Shown in pieces: positions 1-9,055 of a stretch of DNA of 64,000 nt. The notes under the pieces were generated by a model, which ran no database searches, had not been told where the DNA came from, and was given only the letters and a program-made list of their open reading frames with translations. Origin of the DNA: Lacrimispora amygdalina (GTDB lineage Bacteria; Bacillota; Clostridia; Lachnospirales; Lachnospiraceae); NCBI RefSeq assembly GCF_900205965.1, contig NZ_OAOF01000003.1, forward strand, positions 369,731 to 433,730, in the 5' to 3' direction. Position 1 is the stretch's first letter, and each line of letters starts with the position of its first letter. The translations under genes and the position numbers were made by a program.

Positions 1-198
1 GCGCCAGCAGGCACCCTGTATTGTGACGGGAAGGAGTACCCGGTTCAAATGTTTCAGGCACTGTTTGCTTTAATCGGATCTACGTATGGAGGCAATGGTT
101 CTACCACATTTTGCGTCCCCAATTTAAAGGGATTTGAATCCAACCCTCATGTTCACTATGTAATAGTGACAGATGGTCTGTTTCCTGATCGGTATTAG
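1..198 (+). CDS. phage tail collar domain protein, C-terminal fragment
   Basis: The open frame enters from the left edge and stops at TAG 196-198, so only the last 65 residues are seen. They carry the pattern of the phage tail collar / microcystin-dependent-protein domain: a PAGTLYCDG opening, an ALFALIGSTYGG core and an FCVPNLKG motif. In bacteria this domain is found in phage fibres and in chromosomal MDP-type proteins that often come in tandem. The next two genes encode a discoidin-like and a repeat surface protein, not phage morphogenesis genes. I therefore infer a surface or secreted collar protein rather than a prophage, but the upstream context is outside the window. Confidence 0.7.
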   Translation, partial: APAGTLYCDGKEYPVQMFQALFALIGSTYGGNGSTTFCVPNLKGFESNPHVHYVIVTDGLFPDRY

Positions 199-260
199 TC
201 AACCGCTGATACCGATAAATAACTAATTTCAATTTACCTGAAAGGATTGATGAGATAAAT

Positions 261-1277
261 ATGGGTAACAATTTGGCTTTAAATGCATATATCACTGCAA
301 GCAGTTATGTGGATCCCTATGTACCTTACAGAGCAGTAAACGGTATAACCAGCGACCCCACTTCCAGATGGCTGTGTGCGGCTCTGCCAGGGTGGCTGAG
401 CCTTGATTTAAAGAATTCCCGCTGGATTGGCCAGTGGACTGTAAAAAGTCCGGGAAATCAGGCTGGCTGGCCGGTGGACTATTGTATGACATCATTTCGC
501 CTGGAGAGCAGCTTAGACGGCACCAATTGGACCATTGTGGATTCTGTGACTGGGAACAACAGCAATCTATGTACCAGAGTACTTCCAAGCCCGGTATGTG
601 CCAGATATTTCAGACTTTACGTTCCTGGTGGGGGAGGATTAAAAGCTAACCGGGCAGCGGCATCCATTATGGAACTGGAACTGATAGAAGCAGATGCAGC
701 CGTTTTGTCTTCGCTGGAAATAAAAGATAACAATGGGAATGATGTAGCGCTGACTCCTGGATTTTACCCGGATACATTTATCTATGTTTCCAATGTGGGA
801 TTCGACTCTGATTGGATTACAGTGATTCCGGCTGCTTCTAAAGCGACAGCAGTTATCACGGTAAACGGGCAGGGACTGACAGATGGAAAAGCCACCGTTG
901 AGATGAATAATGGATCTAATACAGTAGAGATTAAGGTGACTTCGGCAGATGGCGTTACTGTAACCTACCAGGTCGCAGTTACAAGGGCCAGCAGTCCCTA
1001 TCTGACCTCTGTGAAATTAGCAGGATTGCGTTTTTCCGTATTTGAAAAAACAACGTATAGTTATGATCTGAGTACCAGCAGGCTTACCGAAACTGCAGTG
1101 ATACCGGCAAGTGAAGATCCGGAGGCAGTGGTTGAGATCACTTTAAATGATGTTGTATATAGCAGCGGCCAGCAGATTCCTTTAAATGAGGGCTTGAATC
1201 CAATCAATGTTACTGTTACCTCAAAAACCGGAGATGACAGTAGAAATTATATCTTTAATATAAATAAAAGCACGTAA
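261..1277 (+). CDS. discoidin (F5/8 type C)-like protein with cadherin-like beta-sandwich repeats
   Basis: A protein of 338 residues. Residues about 1-145 read as an F5/8 type C (discoidin) fold: NLALNAYITASS opening, a WLSLDL strand, a SFRLESSLDGTNWTIVDS segment and an ARYFRLYV strand. This fold usually binds sugars or surfaces. Residues about 150-245 and 250-338 are two copies of the cadherin-like beta-sandwich domain (PF12733 type), each ending in a TSADG or TSKTG turn and a V-T-Y-x-(V/F)-x-(V/I) strand. There is no signal peptide, which is odd for such domains. The start is supported by an AAAGGA site 14 nt upstream. It lies 29 nt before the next gene and 62 nt after the collar fragment, so the three probably act together at the surface or as an appendage. 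Confidence 0.75.
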   Translation: MGNNLALNAYITASSYVDPYVPYRAVNGITSDPTSRWLCAALPGWLSLDLKNSRWIGQWTVKSPGNQAGWPVDYCMTSFRLESSLDGTNWTIVDSVTGNNSNLCTRVLPSPVCARYFRLYVPGGGGLKANRAAASIMELELIEADAAVLSSLEIKDNNGNDVALTPGFYPDTFIYVSNVGFDSDWITVIPAASKATAVITVNGQGLTDGKATVEMNNGSNTVEIKVTSADGVTVTYQVAVTRASSPYLTSVKLAGLRFSVFEKTTYSYDLSTSRLTETAVIPASEDPEAVVEITLNDVVYSSGQQIPLNEGLNPINVTVTSKTGDDSRNYIFNINKST

Positions 1278-1306
1278 TTTTATATTTTGACAGAGAGAGT
1301 GATAGA

Positions 1307-4300
1307 ATGGTTTTTAAAAGTAAGCGTTATTTAAGCTGCGTTCTCATTTCAGCAATGTTGATTTGCGCTGTTCCCATAAGCGTATATGCTGAGACAGGAC
1401 AGATTTTAAGTGAGGATGACAGGGACGCAAAATCAACAGCAGGATGGGTTGGGGAGTTTGATCCAAGAAATGATTTCGATTTTAGCACAACTAGTCCAGG
1501 AACTAACTGGTATCAGAATATTGATATATTTCAGTATAATATTATTTCTCCTACAGATTCAATTGATGGAACAAGAGATATGTTTGAGTATTGCCCATTT
1601 TATAATACAAGAGATAACAGTAAAGGTACGATCTATAAGGATTTACCGGTTACTCCTGGTTATTATATGCTGTCAGCATCTGGTGAGATTGCATTACAAT
1701 TCTCCAATGATACAGGTAAGCTAAAAATTGAAGTGTATGATAATACTGCTGGAACGGGATCCCCAATCAGCAGTTCATCTGCGTCAGCCCAATACAAGAC
1801 TGGAGATTGGGACCCCGTTTCAGTCAATAATGTATATCTGACTCCTCGGGCTAAAATGATTCGATTGGTCTTAGAAGCAGCTACAGAGGAAATTGATGAA
1901 TACCACTATATCGATTTTGATGGTTTAAGTGTATCGCTTGCCCCAACTGCCACGCCCCCCATTATAACTAATATGAATAATGATTTAGCGGTATTTACAA
2001 AAAGTGGTCCCCCAATACCACTGGATAAAGATCAGGATATAACAGTAAAGGTAGATTCCGGTTTTGGCAGAACCTACGAAGGCGGCTCGCTCACTGCGTC
2101 CATTACTGGTAATGGCATCGCTTCAGAAGATGTACTGGAGATTGCCCAGACAGGCGGCATTACCCTGTCTGGTGGTTCTGTCTTATATAACGGAACATCT
2201 ATTGGAACGTATTCAGCAGGGGGGGCAGAAATGAACCTGTCCGTTTCATTAAATGCCGATGCCGGTGATATCAGTGTAGCAGCTTTGATTAAAGCTATTG
2301 TATACAGGAATACAAACACAGTAAATCCCAATACAACCCCCAGAACTGTAATGGTATCTGTTTCAGATAACAACAACGCATCAGAACCAGTCTTTATAAC
2401 TGTTAATGTGAATTATCCTCCGGTCAGAAAAAGCGGAGTTTCCGCCTCTGATACATCAGACAGGACGGTCAATTCACCATATTTACTGGATTTAATTACA
2501 ATTTTTGAAGACACAAATAATGACCCACTGACTTATAAGGTTAAAGTAAATGAGGGGGCCGTACAGTCGACTGGAAACAGCTATTCTTTCACCCCAACAG
2601 AAATCGGAACGTATACACTGGTATTTCATGCCTATGACGGAAATGATGAATCCACGGATACTTACACAGTAACACTAAATGTGAAGGCACCTAATACGCC
2701 TCCCGTTAGAAAGTCTGGTGTGAGTGATACAAAGCTGGAAACCATTGCAGTGAATAAAGCCTGTGAAATTAATTTGGATACAATTTTTGAAGATGCCGAC
2801 GGCGATTCATTAACTTATGTGGTAAGTGTGAACGGAGGAGAGGAGAAGGCTGTGGCCGGGGACTATTCCTATACCCCTGCTTCTGAAGGAGCATACACGC
2901 TGGGATTCAGAGCCTATGATGGCAGTGCATACTCTACAGACACCTATAAGGTAAACATTACAGCAGTAAATACCCCTCCGGTAAGAAAAAGTAATGTTGA
3001 GGAATCAGTAAATGAAAGTTTAACTGTGGGTATGGCATATGCTCTTGATTTAACAGAGATATTTGAAGATGAGAATCAGGACCCCCTGACTTATAAAGTA
3101 AAGGTAAATGAAAATGCGGAGGAGATCATCAATAAAGACTATACATTTACCCCTGCCGCCACAGGATCATACACCATAATATTTAAAGCAAATGACGGTA
3201 CTGATGACTCCACGGACACATACACAGTAACACTGAATGTAAAACAGCCAAACCGTGCACCGGTCAGGAAAAGTGGATTAGAAGAATCAATGTCATTTAC
3301 AGCTTCGGTAAATTCCCAATTTTATATAGGCCTGGAAAATGTATTTGAGGATCCGGACGATGATCCATTGAACTTTATGGTAAAGATTGACGATAACCCT
3401 GAAGTATCAGCCGATGATAACTTTAACTATACAGTTACTTCGGCAGGATCCCACACCCTGGTATTTAAAGCCTCTGACGGGAGATTGGAATCAACCGAAA
3501 CATTTACTATATCAATTACAGCAACAAAAATCCCACTCAGATCAGTCACGCAGCCTGACGCAGTAACCGGAATCCCCAATGGTTCAGCAAAAACAGCTGC
3601 TGCACTCGGCCTGCCTGAAACAGTAAGACTTGTTACTGATTCAGGACCTGAAGACGCAGACGTCACCTGGAATGTGGCAGCGTGCTCCTATGATCCGGAT
3701 CAGGAGCCAGAGCAGACCTTCGATGTGGAAGGAACAGTCAGTCTTCCTGACTATATCAGTAATCCGGATGGTATTTCCTTAGATGTAACAGTCCGTGTAA
3801 CGGTTAAATCTAAATTGCCGGCGGATATGACTCTGGTGAGCATTGTACCGGTAACCCCCATTACCGGCATTCCCAATGGCTCAGCAAAAACGGTCTTATC
3901 ACTGAATCTGCCTCTCAATGTGATTCTTGTAACTGATCAGGGAAATATATCAGCCGGTGTTACCTGGGACCTGGAATCTGGTACCTATGATCCGGACCAG
4001 AAAACAGCTCAGACCTTCGAGGTGGAGGGCGTAGTGAGCCTTCCTGCCAAAGTGGTTAACCCGGATGGGGTATCCCTTTCTGTCACTGCAGAAGTAACCG
4101 TTGATGCAGAATCACTGACTGATAAAACACTGGAGCGGATTTATTCAATCTCTCCCGTAAAAGGCATTACAAACGGGACTGCCAAAACAGTAACCGCTTT
4201 GGGGATACCAGCTAAAGTACTGCTGGGAACCGATGACGGTAACGTTCAGGCGGATGTGAACTGGGATCTGGACTCCAGTTCCTATGATCCTGGTTTAAGT

Positions 4301-5149
4301 GAAGAACAGACATTTACTGTAGATGGAACCGTAGAGCTGCCGGATAACGTAATCAACCCGGCTGGTATCTCTCTGGATGTAACCGTTGAGGTAACTGTCC
4401 TGGAAGAAGAGGAAGAGCAGGAATACTACACTCTTCGGATCAAAGTGACAAAGAGACCGGATAAGGTAAGCTATACGCTTGGAGAGGATTTGGATACCCA
4501 GGGGCTTGAGGTAACAGAATATCAGAAAGCCAGTCCTTCCAATGCTGTTAGAAAAGTTGCTTTATCAGAGGATCAGTATGATCTGGAATATAATCTTACC
4601 AGAACAGGAACGCGGCACGTGAAAGTTATTTATTATGGAACCGACCGCAATGGTGATGAGAAAGAGTTTAAAGATGAATTTACTGTCAGGGTGAAAGAAC
4701 CGCCGCGGGATGACAGCAGTGATGACGATGACGATGATGATGAAAGGGAGATTATAGAGCCTGGAAGGAAATCAGCGGGCGGAGACGAGGATCATTACTA
4801 TCCCGGTACCTGGAACAAGGATGATACTGGCTGGAGACTATCCGGAAAAGATGGAAGCAGAGTAGCGAACACATGGGTGTATACGGACTGGCTGGGTTCG
4901 AAGGACTGGTATTTCTTTGATGAAAAAGGCTACATGATAACTGGCTGGTTTGAATACAAAGGAAATGTCTATTATTTAAATCCGGTCAGTGACGGTAAAA
5001 AAGGCTACATGTATATGGGATGGAATATGATAGAAGGAAAGTGGTATTATTTCAGCGAGGCAGAAGACGGAACAAAAGGTTCCATGCTGAAAAATACGGA
5101 AACTCCGGATGGACATCGGGTAGGACCGGATGGGGTTCGTATTTCTTAA
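1307..5149 (+). CDS. large secreted repeat protein with Ig-like/cadherin-like domains and C-terminal cell-wall-binding repeats
   Basis: A protein of 1280 residues. Residues 1-28 are a Sec signal peptide (KSKR, then a hydrophobic run, then VYAET). Residues about 30-210 form a carbohydrate-binding-like beta domain. Four repeats of about 90 residues follow, from about 370 to 745. Each opens with P-P-V-R-K-S and contains (I/V)FED-x-(D/N)-x-D-P-L-x-(Y/F), like cadherin-type putative-Ig repeats. Three Big_4-type repeats come next (about 745-1040), each with the G-I-(P/T)-NG-(S/T)-AKT signature. An acidic run of aspartates precedes three C-terminal W-Y-Y-F choline/cell-wall-binding repeats (about 1165-1260) and the protein ends in GPDGVRIS. 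This fits a wall-associated adhesin or scaffold. No catalytic domain is evident. The start has a GAGAGTGAT site. Confidence 0.8.
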   Translation: MVFKSKRYLSCVLISAMLICAVPISVYAETGQILSEDDRDAKSTAGWVGEFDPRNDFDFSTTSPGTNWYQNIDIFQYNIISPTDSIDGTRDMFEYCPFYNTRDNSKGTIYKDLPVTPGYYMLSASGEIALQFSNDTGKLKIEVYDNTAGTGSPISSSSASAQYKTGDWDPVSVNNVYLTPRAKMIRLVLEAATEEIDEYHYIDFDGLSVSLAPTATPPIITNMNNDLAVFTKSGPPIPLDKDQDITVKVDSGFGRTYEGGSLTASITGNGIASEDVLEIAQTGGITLSGGSVLYNGTSIGTYSAGGAEMNLSVSLNADAGDISVAALIKAIVYRNTNTVNPNTTPRTVMVSVSDNNNASEPVFITVNVNYPPVRKSGVSASDTSDRTVNSPYLLDLITIFEDTNNDPLTYKVKVNEGAVQSTGNSYSFTPTEIGTYTLVFHAYDGNDESTDTYTVTLNVKAPNTPPVRKSGVSDTKLETIAVNKACEINLDTIFEDADGDSLTYVVSVNGGEEKAVAGDYSYTPASEGAYTLGFRAYDGSAYSTDTYKVNITAVNTPPVRKSNVEESVNESLTVGMAYALDLTEIFEDENQDPLTYKVKVNENAEEIINKDYTFTPAATGSYTIIFKANDGTDDSTDTYTVTLNVKQPNRAPVRKSGLEESMSFTASVNSQFYIGLENVFEDPDDDPLNFMVKIDDNPEVSADDNFNYTVTSAGSHTLVFKASDGRLESTETFTISITATKIPLRSVTQPDAVTGIPNGSAKTAAALGLPETVRLVTDSGPEDADVTWNVAACSYDPDQEPEQTFDVEGTVSLPDYISNPDGISLDVTVRVTVKSKLPADMTLVSIVPVTPITGIPNGSAKTVLSLNLPLNVILVTDQGNISAGVTWDLESGTYDPDQKTAQTFEVEGVVSLPAKVVNPDGVSLSVTAEVTVDAESLTDKTLERIYSISPVKGITNGTAKTVTALGIPAKVLLGTDDGNVQADVNWDLDSSSYDPGLSEEQTFTVDGTVELPDNVINPAGISLDVTVEVTVLEEEEEQEYYTLRIKVTKRPDKVSYTLGEDLDTQGLEVTEYQKASPSNAVRKVALSEDQYDLEYNLTRTGTRHVKVIYYGTDRNGDEKEFKDEFTVRVKEPPRDDSSDDDDDDDEREIIEPGRKSAGGDEDHYYPGTWNKDDTGWRLSGKDGSRVANTWVYTDWLGSKDWYFFDEKGYMITGWFEYKGNVYYLNPVSDGKKGYMYMGWNMIEGKWYYFSEAEDGTKGSMLKNTETPDGHRVGPDGVRIS

Positions 5150-5180
5150 CCTGTCTTTTCCCAGAAACGAAAAATGAGAG

Positions 5181-5223
5181 AGAGTAAGCGGTAAGCAGCA
5201 TCAATAACCGCCTGCTCTTTTTC
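5181..5223 (+). terminator. Rho-independent terminator after the repeat protein
   Basis: An AGAGTAAGCGGT arm pairs with ACCGCCTGCTCT (one G-U and one mismatch), followed by TTTTTC. It closes the 261-5149 transcription unit. Confidence 0.6.
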
Positions 5224-5321
5224 TTATGTTTGACTAGAAGAAAAATATTTATCTTGCCATATTTTTCCTCAGATAGTAAAATGAAACAAAAATGCAACTG
5301 GTCTGAGGGAAGATAAAAATA

Positions 5322-7178
5322 ATGAAAGAAAAACGCAAAAAAAGTAGAAACGCCCTGTTATTTTTAATTCTGTCAGTATGCATTATATCAGGGCTGGTCA
5401 GTATCAGAAATCAATATATTACATATCCCATATCAGACGGATTCTTAAACCTGTCAAATGAGAACATAGAAGAAAAGGCAATCCGCTTAAATGGTACCTG
5501 GAAATTTTATGAAGGTACATTCGTTACTGACGGCTCCCGGCCGGCAGGTACATTAATGGTGCCGGAAAGCTGGCGGGGGACGGTAATAAATGGGAAAAAA
5601 CTTGAAAAGCACGGCATCGGCGTGTATGAACTCCGTCTAAGAGTCCCCGCTCCCGGAGATTACTGCATGAAGCTTAATTATGTTTCCAGCGCATATGAAC
5701 TTTTCGTTAATAACAAAAGGATTCTTGAGAACGGAAGGATTGGAATGGATAAGAATTCTGAAATTCCAAGCTGGACATCTCAGTTTGTCTACTTTCATAC
5801 AGATGTAAAGGATCTGGTGATCCGTCTTAAGGTTTCTAATTTTCACTGCAACAACGGAGGCATCGTACTTCCTGTCTATTTTGGCAGACAGGCACCTCTT
5901 ATCCGGTTCCAACTGTTCAATCTCATGAAAAATATAGGCTTTATTGGCATTCTGGCCGGCATGGCGTGTTATTTGTATGTATTTAACTGGTGCCTGAATA
6001 AGAAAGCACAGTCTGTATATCTATGGATTTTTTGTATCTCCGTATTGGTCGCTGCTTCCATTATAGATGGTGAGAGCCTGGTCAGTATTTTTCCATTTTT
6101 AACCATAGAAGCAGTTTTAAAGATTGAGTATGTGTCCTTTATGGTCCAGATCGTAGCCATTCAGTATTTTCTGTGGAGTATGTTTCCAGAGCTGGGTAAA
6201 GCTCATCCCCTTTATTTTTTAAAGGGTCTGGATTTTGTTTATACTGCTGTTTTAATCTTTCTTCCGGTCATGCCTGTTTTATATGATGACAGGATTTTTG
6301 TGCCGGTTATGGTGATCAATGCGCTTTGTTATTTCTTGCTGATTGCTAAAGCATTTCGTTTGAAAAAGACGAATGCCGGCCCGATTTTTCTGGGGTATTG
6401 TGTATATGTCCTGTCCTGCATCTTACAAATTGTGGATATTCAGCATAACATTGATGCAGCTTACATAAGTGATTTTAATTTCTATTATTTTGGTGTACTC
6501 TTTTTCCTGCTTAGCCAGGGCTACGTTCTGGCAGTTAATGTGGAAGACACCTTCCGCCAGTCGGAACTTGCCCATGAGATGGAAATCGCCTCTCTGCAGG
6601 CTCAGATCTCCCCTCATTTCCTGTTTAATATTCTAAATAATATATACTGCCTCATGGACACCAATGTTAAGACAGCGAAACATATGCTGATGTGTCTGTC
6701 TGATTTTTTAAGGGTGAAGTACCGGTTTGATTACAGGACCTATATGCTTTATCAGCTAAGGGAAGAGCTGGATCTGGTGAGATCCTATGTAGAACTGCAG
6801 AATGTGAGAATGAATGGTGCCTTAAAGCTTATCATTGATGCGCCGGATGAACTCCTTTCAAATGTCATCCTTCCCCTTACCTTACAGCCCCTTGTGGAAA
6901 ACTCCATTAAGCATGGATATGAATCCGGTGAGCTGGAAATCCGCATCAGCGTTAAACAAAACGGAGAGACACTGGTAATATGTGCCGAGGATAACGGGAA
7001 AGGAATCCCTCCGGAAGTCCTTGAGACCATAGGCCGGAGCAATACTTCAAAAGATGGGGTAGGAATCAGCAATATCAATTACCGGCTTAACATATGTTTT
7101 AACAGCAGACTGGTCATTGAAAGCCAGTGGTTAAAAGGAACGAAGATCAGCTTTCAGATACCAAAGAGGGGAGAATAG
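5322..7178 (+). CDS. sensor histidine kinase, LytS/YpdA type with 7TMR-DISM-like sensor
   Basis: A membrane sensor kinase of 618 residues. One helix at about 8-27 is followed by an extracellular domain (about 30-195) that opens with LNGTWKFYEG, as in 7TMR-DISM extracellular jelly-roll domains. Seven hydrophobic segments lie at about 200-405. The cytoplasmic part is a His_kinase (PF06580) domain with QISPHFLFN, the phospho-acceptor being His432, and an HATPase domain with the N box at Asn527 (LVENSIKHGYE) and a DNGKGIP G1 box. The regulator starts 5 nt after its stop and a hydrolase follows, so the three form one operon. The sugar-binding look of the sensor suggests a carbohydrate or cell-wall ligand, which is inference. 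Confidence 0.88.
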   Translation: MKEKRKKSRNALLFLILSVCIISGLVSIRNQYITYPISDGFLNLSNENIEEKAIRLNGTWKFYEGTFVTDGSRPAGTLMVPESWRGTVINGKKLEKHGIGVYELRLRVPAPGDYCMKLNYVSSAYELFVNNKRILENGRIGMDKNSEIPSWTSQFVYFHTDVKDLVIRLKVSNFHCNNGGIVLPVYFGRQAPLIRFQLFNLMKNIGFIGILAGMACYLYVFNWCLNKKAQSVYLWIFCISVLVAASIIDGESLVSIFPFLTIEAVLKIEYVSFMVQIVAIQYFLWSMFPELGKAHPLYFLKGLDFVYTAVLIFLPVMPVLYDDRIFVPVMVINALCYFLLIAKAFRLKKTNAGPIFLGYCVYVLSCILQIVDIQHNIDAAYISDFNFYYFGVLFFLLSQGYVLAVNVEDTFRQSELAHEMEIASLQAQISPHFLFNILNNIYCLMDTNVKTAKHMLMCLSDFLRVKYRFDYRTYMLYQLREELDLVRSYVELQNVRMNGALKLIIDAPDELLSNVILPLTLQPLVENSIKHGYESGELEIRISVKQNGETLVICAEDNGKGIPPEVLETIGRSNTSKDGVGISNINYRLNICFNSRLVIESQWLKGTKISFQIPKRGE

Positions 7179-7183
7179 TTTAA

Positions 7184-7915
7184 ATGCAGGTTGTAGTAAT
7201 CGATGATGAAAGAAATTCAATTGAATATCTCACGGAATTATTGAAGAAAAAAGGAGAGTTTACTTTAGCCGCCGCATTTACTGATTCCAGAGAGGGACTG
7301 GCATATTTACTGAAAAATCCATGTGATCTGTTGTTTCTGGATATTGATATGCCGGGAATTAACGGAATGTACATTGCAGAACAGATCACCAGTCTTCATC
7401 CGCAGACCAAAATCTGTTTTGCAACAGCGTATAATGGTTATGCGGCTAAGGCATTTGAACTGAATGCAGTGGATTATTTGTTAAAACCCTACACGGAAGA
7501 ACGGTTTTTCAAGTGTCTTCATAAATTAAAAAACGCTGCAGCAGGGCAGGGGATATACCAGGAGATCAGCGGGCAGTATGAATATAATTTAGATATGATC
7601 TGCGGGTTTAACGAGGAAGATATTGTTCTTATACCTGCGGCTGATATATTCTATATAGAAGCATTACAGGGGACCTGTATGATACATACCAGGGATCATG
7701 TTTTCCGTGGCAATAAAACCTTGAATTTTTATGAAGAGAAGCTTAAAAAGAATTCATTTTTCCGGACTCATAAGTGTTATCTGGCTAATCTGGCCAGGGC
7801 AGACCGGTTCCGCCCACGGATTAATTATACCTATGATATGTATTTTAAGGATATTCCGGATGTGATACTGGTCAGCCGGAACAAGGTGAAGGAACTGAAA
7901 CAATATTTCAATTAA
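7184..7915 (+). CDS. LytTR-family response regulator
   Basis: A protein of 243 residues with an N-terminal receiver domain: acidic pair Asp7-Asp8, phospho-acceptor Asp53 in FLDIDMPG, and Lys101 in LLKPY. A C-terminal LytTR DNA-binding domain (about 140-240) has the DIFYIEALQGTCMIHT and FFRTHKCYLANL patterns. It is the partner of the kinase just upstream (5 nt gap). LytTR regulators typically bind paired direct repeats of about 9 bp and control surface, autolysin or virulence genes. Likely targets here are its own operon and the neighbouring surface genes, but I did not identify a site. Confidence 0.9.
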   Translation: MQVVVIDDERNSIEYLTELLKKKGEFTLAAAFTDSREGLAYLLKNPCDLLFLDIDMPGINGMYIAEQITSLHPQTKICFATAYNGYAAKAFELNAVDYLLKPYTEERFFKCLHKLKNAAAGQGIYQEISGQYEYNLDMICGFNEEDIVLIPAADIFYIEALQGTCMIHTRDHVFRGNKTLNFYEEKLKKNSFFRTHKCYLANLARADRFRPRINYTYDMYFKDIPDVILVSRNKVKELKQYFN

Positions 7916-7932
7916 CTTTAGGAGGCAGAAAG

Positions 7933-8874
7933 ATGAGCGAAAAAGTCAGGGTAAGTGAATTGAAGGCAGGAGATATTCTTTTGCTGGAACCAAGTGAAGA
8001 CAAGATCTCAAAGATTATTGCATGGGTCACCAGATCGGCGGTAAGTCATACTGCATTGAGCTGCGGTCCCTGCAAACCAACAGGAACTGTGATTGAAGAA
8101 ACCCCTCCGTGCGCAATCGAGGATACCATTCTTAAGAGAACGGCAAGGACAGCCTATGTAATGCGGTTAAATCCGGAAAAAAGCAGCTGTCAGCCGGTCA
8201 TGGACATTGCAGCCCGGTATGTCAGCGATCAACTGCCGTATGCACGGGCGCAGCTGCCTTTTATCGGTCTTTACTGCATCTCCAATAACATATTGGGGGA
8301 TACCGGGCTGCAGGGCATTATAACAAAGCTTGTGAAGCTTGCCATGGGGATTTTGATGGAACTGGAGGATGCGGCGATTTATAAGGGCAGGGAAGCCATG
8401 ATGTGCTCTCAGTTTGCTTATCACTGTTATAAAGAAGCAGGAGCAGAATATGAGATTCACATAAAGGGGGATACAGGTTTTTGTCTGATCGACCAGATGA
8501 TGGAGGCAATACAGAAGGATCCTGCCCGGTATAACAGCCGGATCTTTGCTTTAAATGGGGAAAACCGGGTGGTAACCGACGAAAGTGTGGATGAAGCAGT
8601 CAGTGAGTTATATGAAGCTCTGAGTAAGAACCAGGCTGCTCCAAGGCTTTTGACCGCTCCGGAAATGCCGGACAGCATTATTATAGAAATAACCCGTTTC
8701 TGCATTCAGTTTGTAAAGACATTTTTAAAGGATGCAGACAAAACCCGGGAGGACGCTGTTTACTATCTGGAAAAGCTGAAGGATATGAGAGAGTACTTCA
8801 TTTCTCCATGTGACTTATTTCAGAATACATTAAACTTAACCTGCATTGGAACCGTTGATTATGAAGGTTTATAA
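7933..8874 (+). CDS. permuted papain-like (YiiX/C92-type) hydrolase
   Basis: A protein of 313 residues. The N-terminal half matches the permuted NlpC/P60-papain fold of the YiiX family: a KAGDILLLEP opening, a catalytic-type His39 in VSHTAL and, after a circularly permuted order, Cys158 in MMCSQFAYHCY. These enzymes act on amide or ester bonds in cell-wall peptides or lipids. The C-terminal 100 residues are helical and unrecognised. There is no signal peptide, so it probably works inside. It follows the two-component pair by 17 nt with an excellent TAGGAGG site, which suggests it is cotranscribed. The exact substrate cannot be told from sequence. Confidence 0.72.
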   Translation: MSEKVRVSELKAGDILLLEPSEDKISKIIAWVTRSAVSHTALSCGPCKPTGTVIEETPPCAIEDTILKRTARTAYVMRLNPEKSSCQPVMDIAARYVSDQLPYARAQLPFIGLYCISNNILGDTGLQGIITKLVKLAMGILMELEDAAIYKGREAMMCSQFAYHCYKEAGAEYEIHIKGDTGFCLIDQMMEAIQKDPARYNSRIFALNGENRVVTDESVDEAVSELYEALSKNQAAPRLLTAPEMPDSIIIEITRFCIQFVKTFLKDADKTREDAVYYLEKLKDMREYFISPCDLFQNTLNLTCIGTVDYEGL

Positions 8875-8975
8875 GGATTCTTATAACCGTTTATCACGCT
8901 GATCTTACTGGTTATGGCGTTATTTTGCATCTTGTGGAAATTCCGCCTCCGGAAAATAAAATATAGATATAATGT

Positions 8976-9012
8976 AGCCAGCTGGTGAAGAGAAACCAGC
9001 TGGCTTATTTTT
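8976..9012 (+). terminator. Rho-independent terminator of the kinase-regulator-hydrolase operon
   Basis: Perfect 11-bp arms AGCCAGCTGGT and ACCAGCTGGCT around a GAAGAGAA loop, followed by TATTTTTA. Confidence 0.85.
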
Positions 9013-9055
9013 ATGGAAAAAAGCCGGAGACAGCATATCAGGAAGGCGGAATCAA

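Noticed and set aside
1..5149. Prophage
   Set aside because: Only one collar domain is seen; no terminase, capsid, portal or integrase gene is in the window.
8914..8988. 24-codon frame encoding a helix with a basic tail (MALFCILWKFRLRKIKYRYN...)
   Set aside because: It looks like a small membrane peptide, but it has no ribosome site, an in-frame stop shortly upstream, and its end runs into the terminator stem at 8976.
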